Below are positions 1-7,695 of a stretch of DNA of 43,977 bases, one piece after another (the first letter of the stretch is position 1; each line of letters begins with the position of its first letter). The notes under the pieces are model-generated. The model saw only the letters and a list, made by a program, of their open reading frames with translations, had not been told where the DNA came from and searched no databases. The position numbers and the translations under genes are program-made. Source of the DNA: Candidatus Rokuibacteriota bacterium (GTDB taxonomy: Bacteria; Methylomirabilota; Methylomirabilia; Rokubacteriales; CSP1-6); the NCBI GenBank assembly GCA_003221695.1, contig QHSX01000073.1:1-43977 (forward strand), read 5' to 3'.

Positions 1-29
1 CGTGTCCTGGGCCTCTAGACGATGGGGCC
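1..29 (-). tRNA. tRNA-Glu, 5' part only
   Basis: On the minus strand the sequence starts with an acceptor arm GGCCCCA followed by TCGTCTAGAGGCCCAGGAC, the D-arm typical of bacterial tRNA-Glu. The anticodon and the 3' half lie beyond the left edge of the window, so identity rests on the D-arm and on the neighbouring tRNA-Gln. It would be transcribed after tRNA-Gln in the same direction. Confidence 0.75.
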
Positions 30-73
30 GCGCAAGCAACGCGCGAACAACGCACCAGCACCGAGCGAGTGGG

Positions 74-147
74 TGGCTGGGGGAGGAGGATTCGAACCCC
101 CGCTACGTGGTCCAGAGCCACGTGTCCTACCACTAGACGATCCCCCA
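74..147 (-). tRNA. tRNA-Gln (anticodon CUG)
   Basis: The minus strand folds as a full cloverleaf. The acceptor arm is TGGGGGA/TCCCCCA, the anticodon stem CGTGG/CCACG encloses the loop CTCTGGA with anticodon CTG, and the T-arm carries GGTTCGAATCC. The discriminator is G and the CCA end is encoded (bases 77-74), as in E. coli tRNA-Gln. It lies 44 nt upstream of the tRNA-Glu fragment and may be co-transcribed with it. Confidence 0.95.
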
Positions 148-210
148 CCAAGTCACCACCTCACGAACGCGCCACAACCTTACCACACCGGACCCGCCGC
201 CACAGCCCGC

Positions 211-483
211 TCAGCGGATCGCGCTCTTGAGGGTGCGGCTCGGGCGGAACCGGGGCACGCGCGCCGGCGGAATCTTGATCTCCCGACCCGTGCGGGGGTC
301 GCGCCCGTTGCGGGCGGCGCGCTTGGCGACCACGAACGTGCCGAATCCGGAGAGCGTGACGCGACGGCCACGCCGGAGCGACTCGACGATGCCGCCGACC
401 ATGGCCTCGATGGCGCGCTCCGCAGCGATCTTCGAGCCCCCGGAGCTCTTCGCCACGATCGCCACGAGGTCGGCCTTGGTCAC
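211..483 (-). CDS. HU-family DNA-binding protein
   Basis: A 90-residue histone-like protein of the HU/IHF family, which binds and bends DNA as a dimer and compacts the nucleoid. The N-terminal helix (VTKADLVAIVAKSSGG), the GFGTF turn and the arm with the R-N-P-x-T-G-like signature (RNGRDPRTGREIKIPP) are all present, and the length is normal for the family. The start is GTG at 483, chosen because AAGGAAGG lies just before it and the helix begins there. The stop of the upstream histidine kinase is only 8 nt away, so the two are probably co-transcribed. HU and IHF cannot be separated by eye, hence no symbol. Confidence 0.93.
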   Translation of the reverse strand: MTKADLVAIVAKSSGGSKIAAERAIEAMVGGIVESLRRGRRVTLSGFGTFVVAKRAARNGRDPRTGREIKIPPARVPRFRPSRTLKSAIR

Positions 484-491
484 CCTTCCTT

Positions 492-3400
492 CTAACCGCG
501 GGGGGAGGACGGTGTCAATGAGATCGTCACGCGCCGCACGGCGTCGAGGAAGAGCGCCGGCTGGAACGGCTTTTCGATCACCGGGACCTGTGCCTCCTTG
601 AGGAAGAAGAACGCCTCGGGGTTCGCCGTGTCGCCGGTGATGAAGACGAAGCGCCCGCGGAGCGTCGCGTCGAGGGCGACCGCGCTCCGGTAGAACTCCT
701 CGCCGCCGCCCTCGGGCATGCGGACGTCGGAGACGACGAGGTCGTAGCGGCGACCGCGGACGCTCTCGAGGCCCGCGCGCCCGCCCGACGCGACCTCGAC
801 GCGCCAGCCGGTCTGGCCGAGCAGCGTCACGATGAGCTCGCGCACGGTCGGCTCGTCCTCGACGACGAGCGCGAGCCGCCCCGCGCCCTGGATCGCCCGG
901 GGCTCGGCGGCCCGCTCCGCGGCCGGCAGCTCGGCCGGCGGGGCGACCGGGAACTCGAGGGTGAAGACCGTCTCGCCCGGCCGGCTCTCGACGCCGAGCC
1001 GCCCGCCGTGCTCCTGCACGATGCCGTACGAGACGGAGAGCCCGAGCCCGGCCCCGCTGCCGACCTCCTTGGTCGTGAAGAACGGCTCGAACACGTGCGG
1101 CAGCGCCTCTGCGGAGATGCCGGGCCCGTCGTCGATGACCCGCGCGTGAACCGCGCGGCCGCCCTCGCTGACACCCGTTCTGAGGACGATGCGGCCGCCG
1201 CGCTTGCCGTCCTGGATCGCCTGCTCGGAGTTGAGCAGGAGGTTGAGGAGCACCTGCTCGAGCTGGTTGGGGTCGCCCATGATCAGGGGGAGCCCCGGGG
1301 CGAGGTCGCGCTCGACGGTGATGCCCGCGAGCGTGAGCTGGTTCAGCCGGAGCAACAGGGTCCGCTCGACCACCTCGTTCAGGTCGAGGGCGGCGCGCTC
1401 GGGCGGGCGCTGGCGCGAGAAGAAGAGGAGGTTCCGGACGATCTTCGCCATCCGGTCGGCCTGCGACACGACCATCTCGATCGGCCGCTTCATGGCGGGC
1501 GGGACCTCGCGCGCGAGCAAGAGCTGGCCGTAGCCGACGATGACACTCAGCGGGTTGTTCAGCTCGTGGGCCACGCCCGAGACGAGCTGGCCGACCGCCG
1601 ACATCTTCGCGGCCTGCACGAGCTGCACCTGCGTGTCTCTGAGGCGCGCGAAGCTGTCGCGGGCGCTCGCGTACAGGCGCGCGTTCTCGAAGGCGAGCGC
1701 GGCCTGGTCGGCGAGGGCCTCGAACGCCTGGAGCTCGTCGGGCGACAGGAGCCGGCCCGTGTCGAGCCAGAGCGAGAGAGCGCCGATGAGGCGCTCGTGG
1801 GTGAGGAGCGGGATCGCCACGGCGCCGCGGAAGCCGTGCGCGGCGATCCGCTCGCGGAGCTCGGGCGACATCTCGACGGACGGATCGGCCAGCATGTCCG
1901 GGGTCACGACGAGCTTCCGTTCGGCGATCGCGCGCCCGGCGACCCCCTCGCCCGCCCGGAGGACGATGTCGACGACGGCGTCTGCGCCGACGCCGGAGGC
2001 GGCGATCACGCGGAGGGTGCTGTCGTCGGGCTCGTAGCGCAAGACCGCCGCGCCGCGCGCGCTCACCAGCTCGACGATGCCGTGCGCGAGCAGGGCGGCG
2101 ATCCGCTCCACCTCGAGGCTCGCCGTCAGCTCGCGCGCGAGCCGCGTCAACACCTCGGCCACGTCGCGCCGCCGCCGGGCCTCCCGGTAGTGCCGCGCGT
2201 TCTGGATGGCCACGGCCGCCTGCGCGAGGAACATGTCGACGATGTCGCGGGTCTCCGCGCCGAAGCTGATGGGCTCCGAGTGGCCCGCCGCCATGACCGC
2301 GAGCAGCTCCTTGCCCGCGAGCACCGGGTACGCCGCGAACGCGCGCAGCCCCCAGCGGGAGAGCCACGTCCTGTTGGCGACCCGGTCGTCGGCGGCGACG
2401 TCGTTCACGACGAGCGGCGCGCGGTGGCGCGCCACCCAGCCGATGCCTCCCACGTCGTAGGCCAGCGTCCGTGGCGCGAAGTCCTCCATGATCTCCGCCA
2501 CGGAGCCACTCGTGAGCGTGAGCGTCCGCTGCTCCTCGTCGGCGAGCCAGAACGACGCGAAGCGGACACCGGTCAGCTCGGCGGCGAGCACGGAGATCTG
2601 GCGCAGGAGGTCGTCGAGCTCGAGGGCGCTCGAGATCCGGCGGTTGACGGCGGCGAGCGCGCGGATGCGGACCGCCTGGCGGCGCTCGGCCTGATAGAGC
2701 GCGGCGTTGCTGACCGCAACGGCCGCCTGCGCGGCGAGGAGGCGGAGCACCTCCTGCACCTCGAGCGGCGGCGGGCCGTGGGGCGAGACGTAGCCGAGCA
2801 CGCCGGCGAACGCCTCGCCGGTCGCGACCGGCACGCCGTAGTACGTGGCGTTCGGCCGTCGGCGCCACCACGCGGGCGCGAGCGTGCGCTGGTCGCTCAC
2901 CGGGTCGATGACGAGCACGGGCCGCCGCGTCTCGACCACGAGGCCCGGCAGCCCCGCGGTCGCCGGGAACTCCTCCGGCAGCCCCTCCCAACCGGCGCCC
3001 GAGTTCGCGGCGTAGCGCAGCACCCGTCCGTCGGGGTCGAGCACGTGCACCGCCGCCAGCGCGCCGGGCGCCAGGGCCGCGGCGGCGTCGGCGATGCGCT
3101 GCATGGCGTCGGTCGTCTCGAGCGCGGTGATCGCCTGGCTCACGTCCACGAGGTTCCGCAGGTGCTCGGCGCGTTGGAGCGCCTCCGCGTAGAGGTGCGC
3201 GTTATCGATGGCGAGCGCCGCCGACTCGGCGAGGAGCTTGAGCGCGGCGATCTCGTCGTCGTCGAAAGTCCGCTCCGTCCAGTAGTGGACGACGAGGGCG
3301 CCGTGGACCCGGCCCTTGGAGGCGAGCGGCGCGGCGGCCGCGGCCTTGTAGCCCTCGCGCTCGACGTGGACCCGGCGCTCGGGTGAGAGCTGCACGTTCG

Positions 3401-4079
3401 GGTCGGAGAGGACGTTGCGCGTCGTCACGGGCCGCGCCTCGAGCACCGCGCGGCTCATCGGGCCGCCCCCCACGGGAATTGTGCCCCGCGTCGCGTACTC
3501 GCGGGAGAGCCGGCCCGCCGCGCGCATCACGCGGAATTCGGGCGCGATGCCGTCCCAGGAGACGACCAGCGCGGCCTCGGCGCCCATCACCTCGAGCGCC
3601 TTCCCGACGATCGTGTCGAGCACCTGGTCGAGGTCGAGCGAGGACGTGAGCGACTGGCCGATCGCTTCGATCGCCTCGCGAAAGAGCAGGCTGCGCCGCC
3701 GGTCGGTGACGTCCACCAGGAACCCGACGACGCCGGCGATGGCCCCGGCCGCGTCCCGCCATGGAACGTAACGCTCCCGCATCCAGCCCTTGCGGCCGAG
3801 GCTCGGTAGCGCGTACGGGAATTCGTCGGTGGAGACGGCGTGGCCCGCGAGCGCGCGCCGGAGGTGAGTCGTGAGGGCGGCCTCGGCGAGGAAGGGCAGG
3901 ACGGCCTGAGCGGTTCGGCCGAGCGCGTCGGCGCGCGCGATGCCCGTGAGACGCTCCATCGCCTTGTTCCACGCGATGACGCCGAGGCGCGCGTCGGTGA
4001 CGAGCAAGGCGTCCTCGACGCCTTCGATAACGCTCAGGCTGAACTCGTCCACGCGTGCTCGGCGCGGGCGCGGCCCCAT
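492..4079 (-). CDS. PAS/multi-GAF hybrid histidine kinase with receiver domain
   Basis: A soluble sensor kinase of 1195 residues. Order: PAS domain (about 10-125), four GAF-like domains (about 130-300, 305-475, 480-640 and 645-815), HisKA with the H-box HELNNP (His838), HATPase with N-box NQLEQVLLNLLLNSEQA and glycine boxes DDGPGIS and GSGAGLGLS, then a receiver domain (about 1067-1190) with phosphoacceptor Asp1118 in VVSDVRMP and Lys in EKPFQP. No transmembrane segment is visible, so it probably senses a cytoplasmic signal. The open frame runs upstream to 4154, but ATG 4079 is preferred because a TATACT hexamer lies 7 nt upstream, which would give a leaderless mRNA. HU follows 8 nt downstream. 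The receiver may pass phosphate to an unlinked partner. The ligand is unknown. Confidence 0.93.
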   Translation of the reverse strand: MGPRPRRARVDEFSLSVIEGVEDALLVTDARLGVIAWNKAMERLTGIARADALGRTAQAVLPFLAEAALTTHLRRALAGHAVSTDEFPYALPSLGRKGWMRERYVPWRDAAGAIAGVVGFLVDVTDRRRSLLFREAIEAIGQSLTSSLDLDQVLDTIVGKALEVMGAEAALVVSWDGIAPEFRVMRAAGRLSREYATRGTIPVGGGPMSRAVLEARPVTTRNVLSDPNVQLSPERRVHVEREGYKAAAAAPLASKGRVHGALVVHYWTERTFDDDEIAALKLLAESAALAIDNAHLYAEALQRAEHLRNLVDVSQAITALETTDAMQRIADAAAALAPGALAAVHVLDPDGRVLRYAANSGAGWEGLPEEFPATAGLPGLVVETRRPVLVIDPVSDQRTLAPAWWRRRPNATYYGVPVATGEAFAGVLGYVSPHGPPPLEVQEVLRLLAAQAAVAVSNAALYQAERRQAVRIRALAAVNRRISSALELDDLLRQISVLAAELTGVRFASFWLADEEQRTLTLTSGSVAEIMEDFAPRTLAYDVGGIGWVARHRAPLVVNDVAADDRVANRTWLSRWGLRAFAAYPVLAGKELLAVMAAGHSEPISFGAETRDIVDMFLAQAAVAIQNARHYREARRRRDVAEVLTRLARELTASLEVERIAALLAHGIVELVSARGAAVLRYEPDDSTLRVIAASGVGADAVVDIVLRAGEGVAGRAIAERKLVVTPDMLADPSVEMSPELRERIAAHGFRGAVAIPLLTHERLIGALSLWLDTGRLLSPDELQAFEALADQAALAFENARLYASARDSFARLRDTQVQLVQAAKMSAVGQLVSGVAHELNNPLSVIVGYGQLLLAREVPPAMKRPIEMVVSQADRMAKIVRNLLFFSRQRPPERAALDLNEVVERTLLLRLNQLTLAGITVERDLAPGLPLIMGDPNQLEQVLLNLLLNSEQAIQDGKRGGRIVLRTGVSEGGRAVHARVIDDGPGISAEALPHVFEPFFTTKEVGSGAGLGLSVSYGIVQEHGGRLGVESRPGETVFTLEFPVAPPAELPAAERAAEPRAIQGAGRLALVVEDEPTVRELIVTLLGQTGWRVEVASGGRAGLESVRGRRYDLVVSDVRMPEGGGEEFYRSAVALDATLRGRFVFITGDTANPEAFFFLKEAQVPVIEKPFQPALFLDAVRRVTISLTPSSPRG

Positions 4080-4086
4080 CCTCGCG

Positions 4087-4092
4087 AGTATA
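4087..4092 (-). promoter_or_regulatory. -10-like hexamer for the histidine kinase
   Basis: TATACT on the minus strand, 7 nt before ATG 4079. No good -35 hexamer is visible. A second, CATAAT, on the plus strand at 4107-4112 could serve the divergent ubiD run. Confidence 0.35.
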
Positions 4093-4144
4093 TAACGCCC
4101 GTGTGCCATAATGAGTGGCGGCCGAACGCGCGAAAGGAGCCGCG

Positions 4145-4186
4145 ATGCGCCCACCCGTCAATCGCTCCCCGATCTGCCGCGAGTGA
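4145..4186 (+). CDS. possible 13-residue leader ORF upstream of ubiD
   Basis: ATG at 4145 follows a strong ribosome site (AAAGGAG at 4132-4138) and opens a 13-codon frame, MRPPVNRSPICRE. Its TGA (4184-4186) overlaps the GTG at 4183 that begins the conserved part of UbiD. The ubiD GTG itself has no convincing ribosome site, so ribosomes finishing the short frame could restart on ubiD (translational coupling or attenuation). The alternatives are that ubiD starts at the in-frame ATG 4111, or that a base was lost in the sequence. Nothing shows the peptide itself has a function. Confidence 0.35.
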   Translation: MRPPVNRSPICRE

Positions 4187-5703
4187 GCGCGCTCCGCGAC
4201 CTTCGCGAGCTCGTCGCCCGCCTCGAGCAGGCCGGGCGTCTTCGTCGGGTGTCCGTCCCCGTTACGCGCGACCTCGAGATCACGGAGATCACCGACCGCG
4301 TCTCGAAGGGCCCGGCCGCGCAGAACGTGGCGCTCCTCTTCGAACGCGTCGAGGGCTTCGACATGCCGGTGCTCGTCAACGCCTTCGGCGCGGCCGACCG
4401 GCTCGCGCTGGCGCTCGGCGTCGGCCACCTGGACGAGCTCGGCGAGCGCGTGGCCAAGCTCCTCGACGTGAAGTTGCCCGGCACGTTCGCCGAGCGGCTC
4501 CGGAAGCTCGGCACGCTCTTCGACCTCGTGAAGGCGGGGCCCCGGCGCGTGACCGACGCCCCGTGCCAGGAGGTGGTCGAGACCGAGCGCGCATCGCTCG
4601 CGAGCCTGCCGGTGCTGCGCTGCTGGCCCAAGGACGGCGGCCGCTACATCACGCTGCCGTGTGTGTTCACCCGGGACCCGAAGACGGGCACGCGCAACGT
4701 CGGCATGTACCGCCTCCAAGTGTTCGACGACCGGACCCTCGGCATGCACTGGCAAACCCACAAGGGTGGCGCCGAGCACGAGCGCGTGATGACGGACGCA
4801 ACGGAGCCACGCCGTACCCACGGCACGCCACCCACGGAGGGCCCCGGCTCCGGGGACCCCGCTCCAACAGACCGCATGCCCGTCGCGATCGCCCTCGGCG
4901 GCGATCCCGCGCTGATCTACGCGGCGTCGGCGCCGCTGCCACCGGCCGTGGACGAGGTCGTCTTCGCGGGCTGGCTCCGCGGGAGCGGCGTGGAGATGGT
5001 CGCGTGCCGGACCATCGACCTCGAGGTGCCCGCGCAGGCCGAGATCGTGCTCGAGGGCTACGTGGATCCCCGCGAGCGCCGGCTCGAAGGCCCCTTCGGT
5101 GACCACACCGGCTACTACTCGCTGGCCCGCGAGTATCCCGTCTTCCACCTGACGGCGATCACGCGCCGCGCCCGGCCGATCTACCCGACGACGATCGTCG
5201 GTCGGCCGCCGGAGGAGGACTACTGGCTCGGCAAGGCGACCGAGCGCCTGTTCGTGCCCATCATCCGGCTCCTGCTGCCCGAGGTCGTCGACGTCAACAT
5301 GCCGGCCGAGGGTATCTTCCACAACCTCGTGATCGTGTCGATCCAGAAGCGCTACCCGGGCCACGCGCGCAAGGTGATGACGGCGCTCTGGGGCATGGGC
5401 CTCATGATGCTGGCGAAGACGATCGTCGTCGTCAGCGCGCACGTGAACGTCCACGATCTCTCGGAGGTCGCCTGGCGCGCCACCGGCAACATCGATCCCA
5501 AGCGGGACCTCGTGATCCTCGACGGGCCGATGGACGACCTCGACCACGCCGCGCTCCGCCACCGGTTCGGCGGCAAGCTCGGGGTCGACGCGACCGAGAA
5601 GGGCGCGCTCGACGACATCGTGCAGCCGTGGCCCGAGGAGATCGTCATGTCGGACGAGATCCGCGAGCTCGTCACCCGGCGCTGGAAGGACTACGGGCTC
5701 TGA
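4183..5703 (+). CDS. ubiD: UbiD-family decarboxylase, probably menaquinone pathway
   Basis: A prenylated-FMN-dependent aromatic acid decarboxylase, 506 residues from GTG 4183. Family signatures are RMPVAIALGGDPALIYAASAPLP, EIVLEGYVDP, EGPFGDHTGYYS (acidic active-site region) and PTTIVGRPPEEDYWLG. It heads a ubiD-ubiA-ubiE run. That trio fits decarboxylation, prenylation and methylation of a quinone ring. In futalosine-pathway organisms UbiD- and UbiA-like proteins of this kind act on dihydroxynaphthoate, which I favour, but ubiquinone-type chemistry cannot be excluded. The flavin prenyltransferase UbiX is not in the window. Odd points: about 25-30 extra residues rich in T, P and G after HKGGAEHERVM (DNA about 4790-4875), and an uncertain start, since ATG 4111 would add 24 poorly conserved residues. 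Confidence 0.9.
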   Translation: MSALRDLRELVARLEQAGRLRRVSVPVTRDLEITEITDRVSKGPAAQNVALLFERVEGFDMPVLVNAFGAADRLALALGVGHLDELGERVAKLLDVKLPGTFAERLRKLGTLFDLVKAGPRRVTDAPCQEVVETERASLASLPVLRCWPKDGGRYITLPCVFTRDPKTGTRNVGMYRLQVFDDRTLGMHWQTHKGGAEHERVMTDATEPRRTHGTPPTEGPGSGDPAPTDRMPVAIALGGDPALIYAASAPLPPAVDEVVFAGWLRGSGVEMVACRTIDLEVPAQAEIVLEGYVDPRERRLEGPFGDHTGYYSLAREYPVFHLTAITRRARPIYPTTIVGRPPEEDYWLGKATERLFVPIIRLLLPEVVDVNMPAEGIFHNLVIVSIQKRYPGHARKVMTALWGMGLMMLAKTIVVVSAHVNVHDLSEVAWRATGNIDPKRDLVILDGPMDDLDHAALRHRFGGKLGVDATEKGALDDIVQPWPEEIVMSDEIRELVTRRWKDYGL

Positions 5704-6548
5704 ACCGGCTCGCACGCGTGCTCGACGCGATCAAGTTCGAGCACACGGTCTTCGCCCTCCCCTTCGCCTATATCGCGATGGTCCTCGCGGCGGGCGGCTG
5801 GCCCGGCGGGTGGACGGTCGGCTGGGCGACGGCGGCCATGGTCGGGGCGCGCACCTGCGCGATGGCGACCAACCGCGTCGTCGACCGTCACATCGACGCG
5901 CGCAATCCGCGCACGGCGACCCGTCACCTGCCCACCGGCGCGCTACGCGTCGGCGAGCTCAAGCTCCTCGCGGCGGTGGGGGCCGCGCTCCTGCTCGTCG
6001 CGGCGGCGATGCTGAACCCGCTGTGCGTCGCCCTGGCGCCGCTCGCGCTCGTCTTCCTGGTCGGCTACTCCTACACCAAGCGCTTCACCTGGACGTCGCA
6101 CTGGATCCTCGGGTTCACCGACGGGCTGGCGGCGGCCGGCGGCTGGATCGCCGTCCGCGGGGCGTTCGAGGCGCCCGCGTTCCTCCTCTGGTTCGCGCTG
6201 ACGGTGTGGATCGCGGGATTCGACCTGATCTACGCCTGCCAGGACGTCGAGTTGGACCGCGCGCAAGGGCTCCACTCCGTCCCCGCGCGCTTCGGCGTCC
6301 CGGCCGCGCTCGCGGCGGCGCGCCTGAACCACGCGCTCACCGCCGTGGCCCTCGCGCTGCTCGGCTGGCTCACGGGGCTCGGGCTCCTCTACTGGCTCGG
6401 CTGGGTCGCGGTCGTGGGGCTCCTGGTCTACGAGCACTCGCTGGTGAGCCCGCGCGACCTCTCGCGCCTCGACCTCGCCTTCTTCAACGTCAACGGCTAC
6501 ATCGCGCTGATCGTCCTCGCCTCCGTCGTCGGCGGCCTCTGGCGGTGA
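5700..6548 (+). CDS. ubiA: UbiA-family prenyltransferase
   Basis: An integral-membrane polyprenyl transferase that attaches an isoprenoid tail to an aromatic ring acid. It carries the conserved start KFEHTVFALPFAY, the first Asp-rich motif NRVVDRHIDARN and the second, YACQDVELDRAQGLHSVPARFG. Seven to nine hydrophobic helices follow the usual UbiA pattern. About 282 residues from CTG 5700, whose last two bases overlap the ubiD stop as CTGA and which has GGAAGGA 9 nt upstream. GTG 5718 is the conventional alternative and would remove only six residues. With the UbiD-like gene in front and UbiE behind, a menaquinone role (MqnP-like) is likely. Confidence 0.92.
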   Translation: MNRLARVLDAIKFEHTVFALPFAYIAMVLAAGGWPGGWTVGWATAAMVGARTCAMATNRVVDRHIDARNPRTATRHLPTGALRVGELKLLAAVGAALLLVAAAMLNPLCVALAPLALVFLVGYSYTKRFTWTSHWILGFTDGLAAAGGWIAVRGAFEAPAFLLWFALTVWIAGFDLIYACQDVELDRAQGLHSVPARFGVPAALAAARLNHALTAVALALLGWLTGLGLLYWLGWVAVVGLLVYEHSLVSPRDLSRLDLAFFNVNGYIALIVLASVVGGLWR

Positions 6549-6574
6549 CGTCGTGCGCACGGGTCGGGGCGGTG

Positions 6575-6695
6575 GTGGGACGGGGCGGGCCCTCGGAGAC
6601 CCGTAGCTTCTGGGGACCGACTCGGCCAGCGCGCGACGGGAGTCACCGCCGCGAAGGAGAGCTAGCGTGGTCGACGAGGGCCCGCCCCGTCCCAC
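6575..6695 (+). repeat. dispersed inverted-repeat element, copy A
   Basis: A 121-nt element bounded by a perfect 21-bp inverted repeat (6575-6595 and 6675-6695; core ACGGGGCGGGCCCTCG). The interior holds GGAGACCCGTAGCTTC and GGAGAGCTAGCGTGGTCGAC. Copy B at 21371-21491 has the same length and the same blocks, and a degenerate copy C lies at 12476-12568 in reverse. All three are between genes. The long stem would form a strong hairpin in RNA or single-stranded DNA. Here it separates ubiA from ubiE. Confidence 0.8.
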
Positions 6696-6714
6696 GCCGC
6701 CCCCGTCGCCGCAC

Positions 6715-7410
6715 ATGACGTCAAAGGCAGAGGCCGTGCGCGCGATGTTCACGCGCATCGCGCGGCGCTACGACCTGATGAACTCGCTGATGACCGGCGG
6801 GCGCCACCACGCGTGGCGCCGCCTCACCGCCGCCGCCGTCGCCGGCGCGCCCGCGGGTCTCGCCCTCGATCTCGCCACCGGCACCGGCGACCTCGCGCTG
6901 GCGCTGCGCGCCGCAGCGCCGCAGCGCCCGGTGATCGGCGTCGACTTCTCGGAGGCGATGCTGCGCGAGGCGCGCGCCAAGTGCGCGGGCCGCGGCGAGC
7001 GGGGCGTGGCGCTGCTGGCCGGCGATGCGCTCGCGCTGCCGTTCGCCGACAAGACGTTCGCCTGCGTAACGTCGGCCTTTCTGCTCCGCAACCTCGCCGA
7101 CCTGGGGGCCGGCCTCGCCGAGATGCGCCGGGTGACGGTGCCGGGCGGGTTGGTGGCCGCGCTCGAGATCGTGCGGCCCGGAGTGCCGGGGTGGGACGCG
7201 CTGTTCGGGCTCTACTTCAATCGCCTGGTCCCGCTGATCGGCGCGGTGGTCGCCCGCGACCGCGCGGCCTACACCTACCTGCCGCAGTCGGTCGAGCGTT
7301 TCGTCACACCGGCCGAGCTGGCGGAGCTCATGGAGCGCGTGGGGCTCCGCGAGGTGCGGTATCGTCGCCTCGGCCTCGGCACGATCGCGTTCCACGTGGG
7401 CAGCGCATAG
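6715..7410 (+). CDS. ubiE: UbiE/MenG-type quinone C-methyltransferase
   Basis: An S-adenosylmethionine-dependent methyltransferase, 231 residues, for the last step of menaquinone (or ubiquinone) synthesis. The family start VRAMFTRIARRYDLMNSLMTGG, the SAM motif LDLATGTGDLALALR and the acidic strand VIGVDFSEAMLREA are clear, as is the later motif FLLRNLADLGAGLAEMRRV. ATG 6715 begins just before the conserved region. The open frame extends to GTG 6667, which has a better ribosome site (GAAGGAGAG), but that site and GTG lie inside the dispersed repeat and also occur in copies that do not precede genes, so I regard them as repeat sequence. Confidence 0.93.
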   Translation: MTSKAEAVRAMFTRIARRYDLMNSLMTGGRHHAWRRLTAAAVAGAPAGLALDLATGTGDLALALRAAAPQRPVIGVDFSEAMLREARAKCAGRGERGVALLAGDALALPFADKTFACVTSAFLLRNLADLGAGLAEMRRVTVPGGLVAALEIVRPGVPGWDALFGLYFNRLVPLIGAVVARDRAAYTYLPQSVERFVTPAELAELMERVGLREVRYRRLGLGTIAFHVGSA

Positions 7411-7464
7411 ACGTATCCGCCTCGGTCCATTGACAGCAAGACCCCGCGTGAGGACACTGGGTGC

Positions 7465-7635
7465 ATGTTCGGCGACGTGAGCCACAACGTCCTGCTCGTC
7501 GTGCTCGCCATCACCTTGATCGTTGTCATCGGCGGCTTCGGCTTCATGTTCTGGGCTGCGAGGGACATCTCTCGCATGACGCGAGCCGTCGCCGGGTTGG
7601 TCGTCCAAGAGACCGCGAAGCTTCACCGTCCCTGA
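7465..7635 (+). CDS. small single-span membrane protein
   Basis: A 56-residue frame opening at ATG 7465 with GAGGA about ten bases upstream and a perfect TTGACA at 7430-7435 further up. Residues 8-32 (NVLLVVLAITLIVVIGGFGF) form one clear transmembrane helix, followed by a short basic cytoplasmic-type tail. It lies alone between ubiE and the formate dehydrogenase genes on the same strand. No family is recognised. Coding status rests on the helix, the start signals and its position. Confidence 0.55.
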   Translation: MFGDVSHNVLLVVLAITLIVVIGGFGFMFWAARDISRMTRAVAGLVVQETAKLHRP

Positions 7636-7695
7636 GCGTCTCACCACCCCGCCGTATCGCCTGACGCGCCCTGGGGCGTGGTACTCTGGCGGCAC

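Noticed and set aside
1008-3386. A 792-codon plus-strand frame inside the histidine kinase
   Set aside because: Antisense shadow of the kinase. No motif and low-complexity composition.
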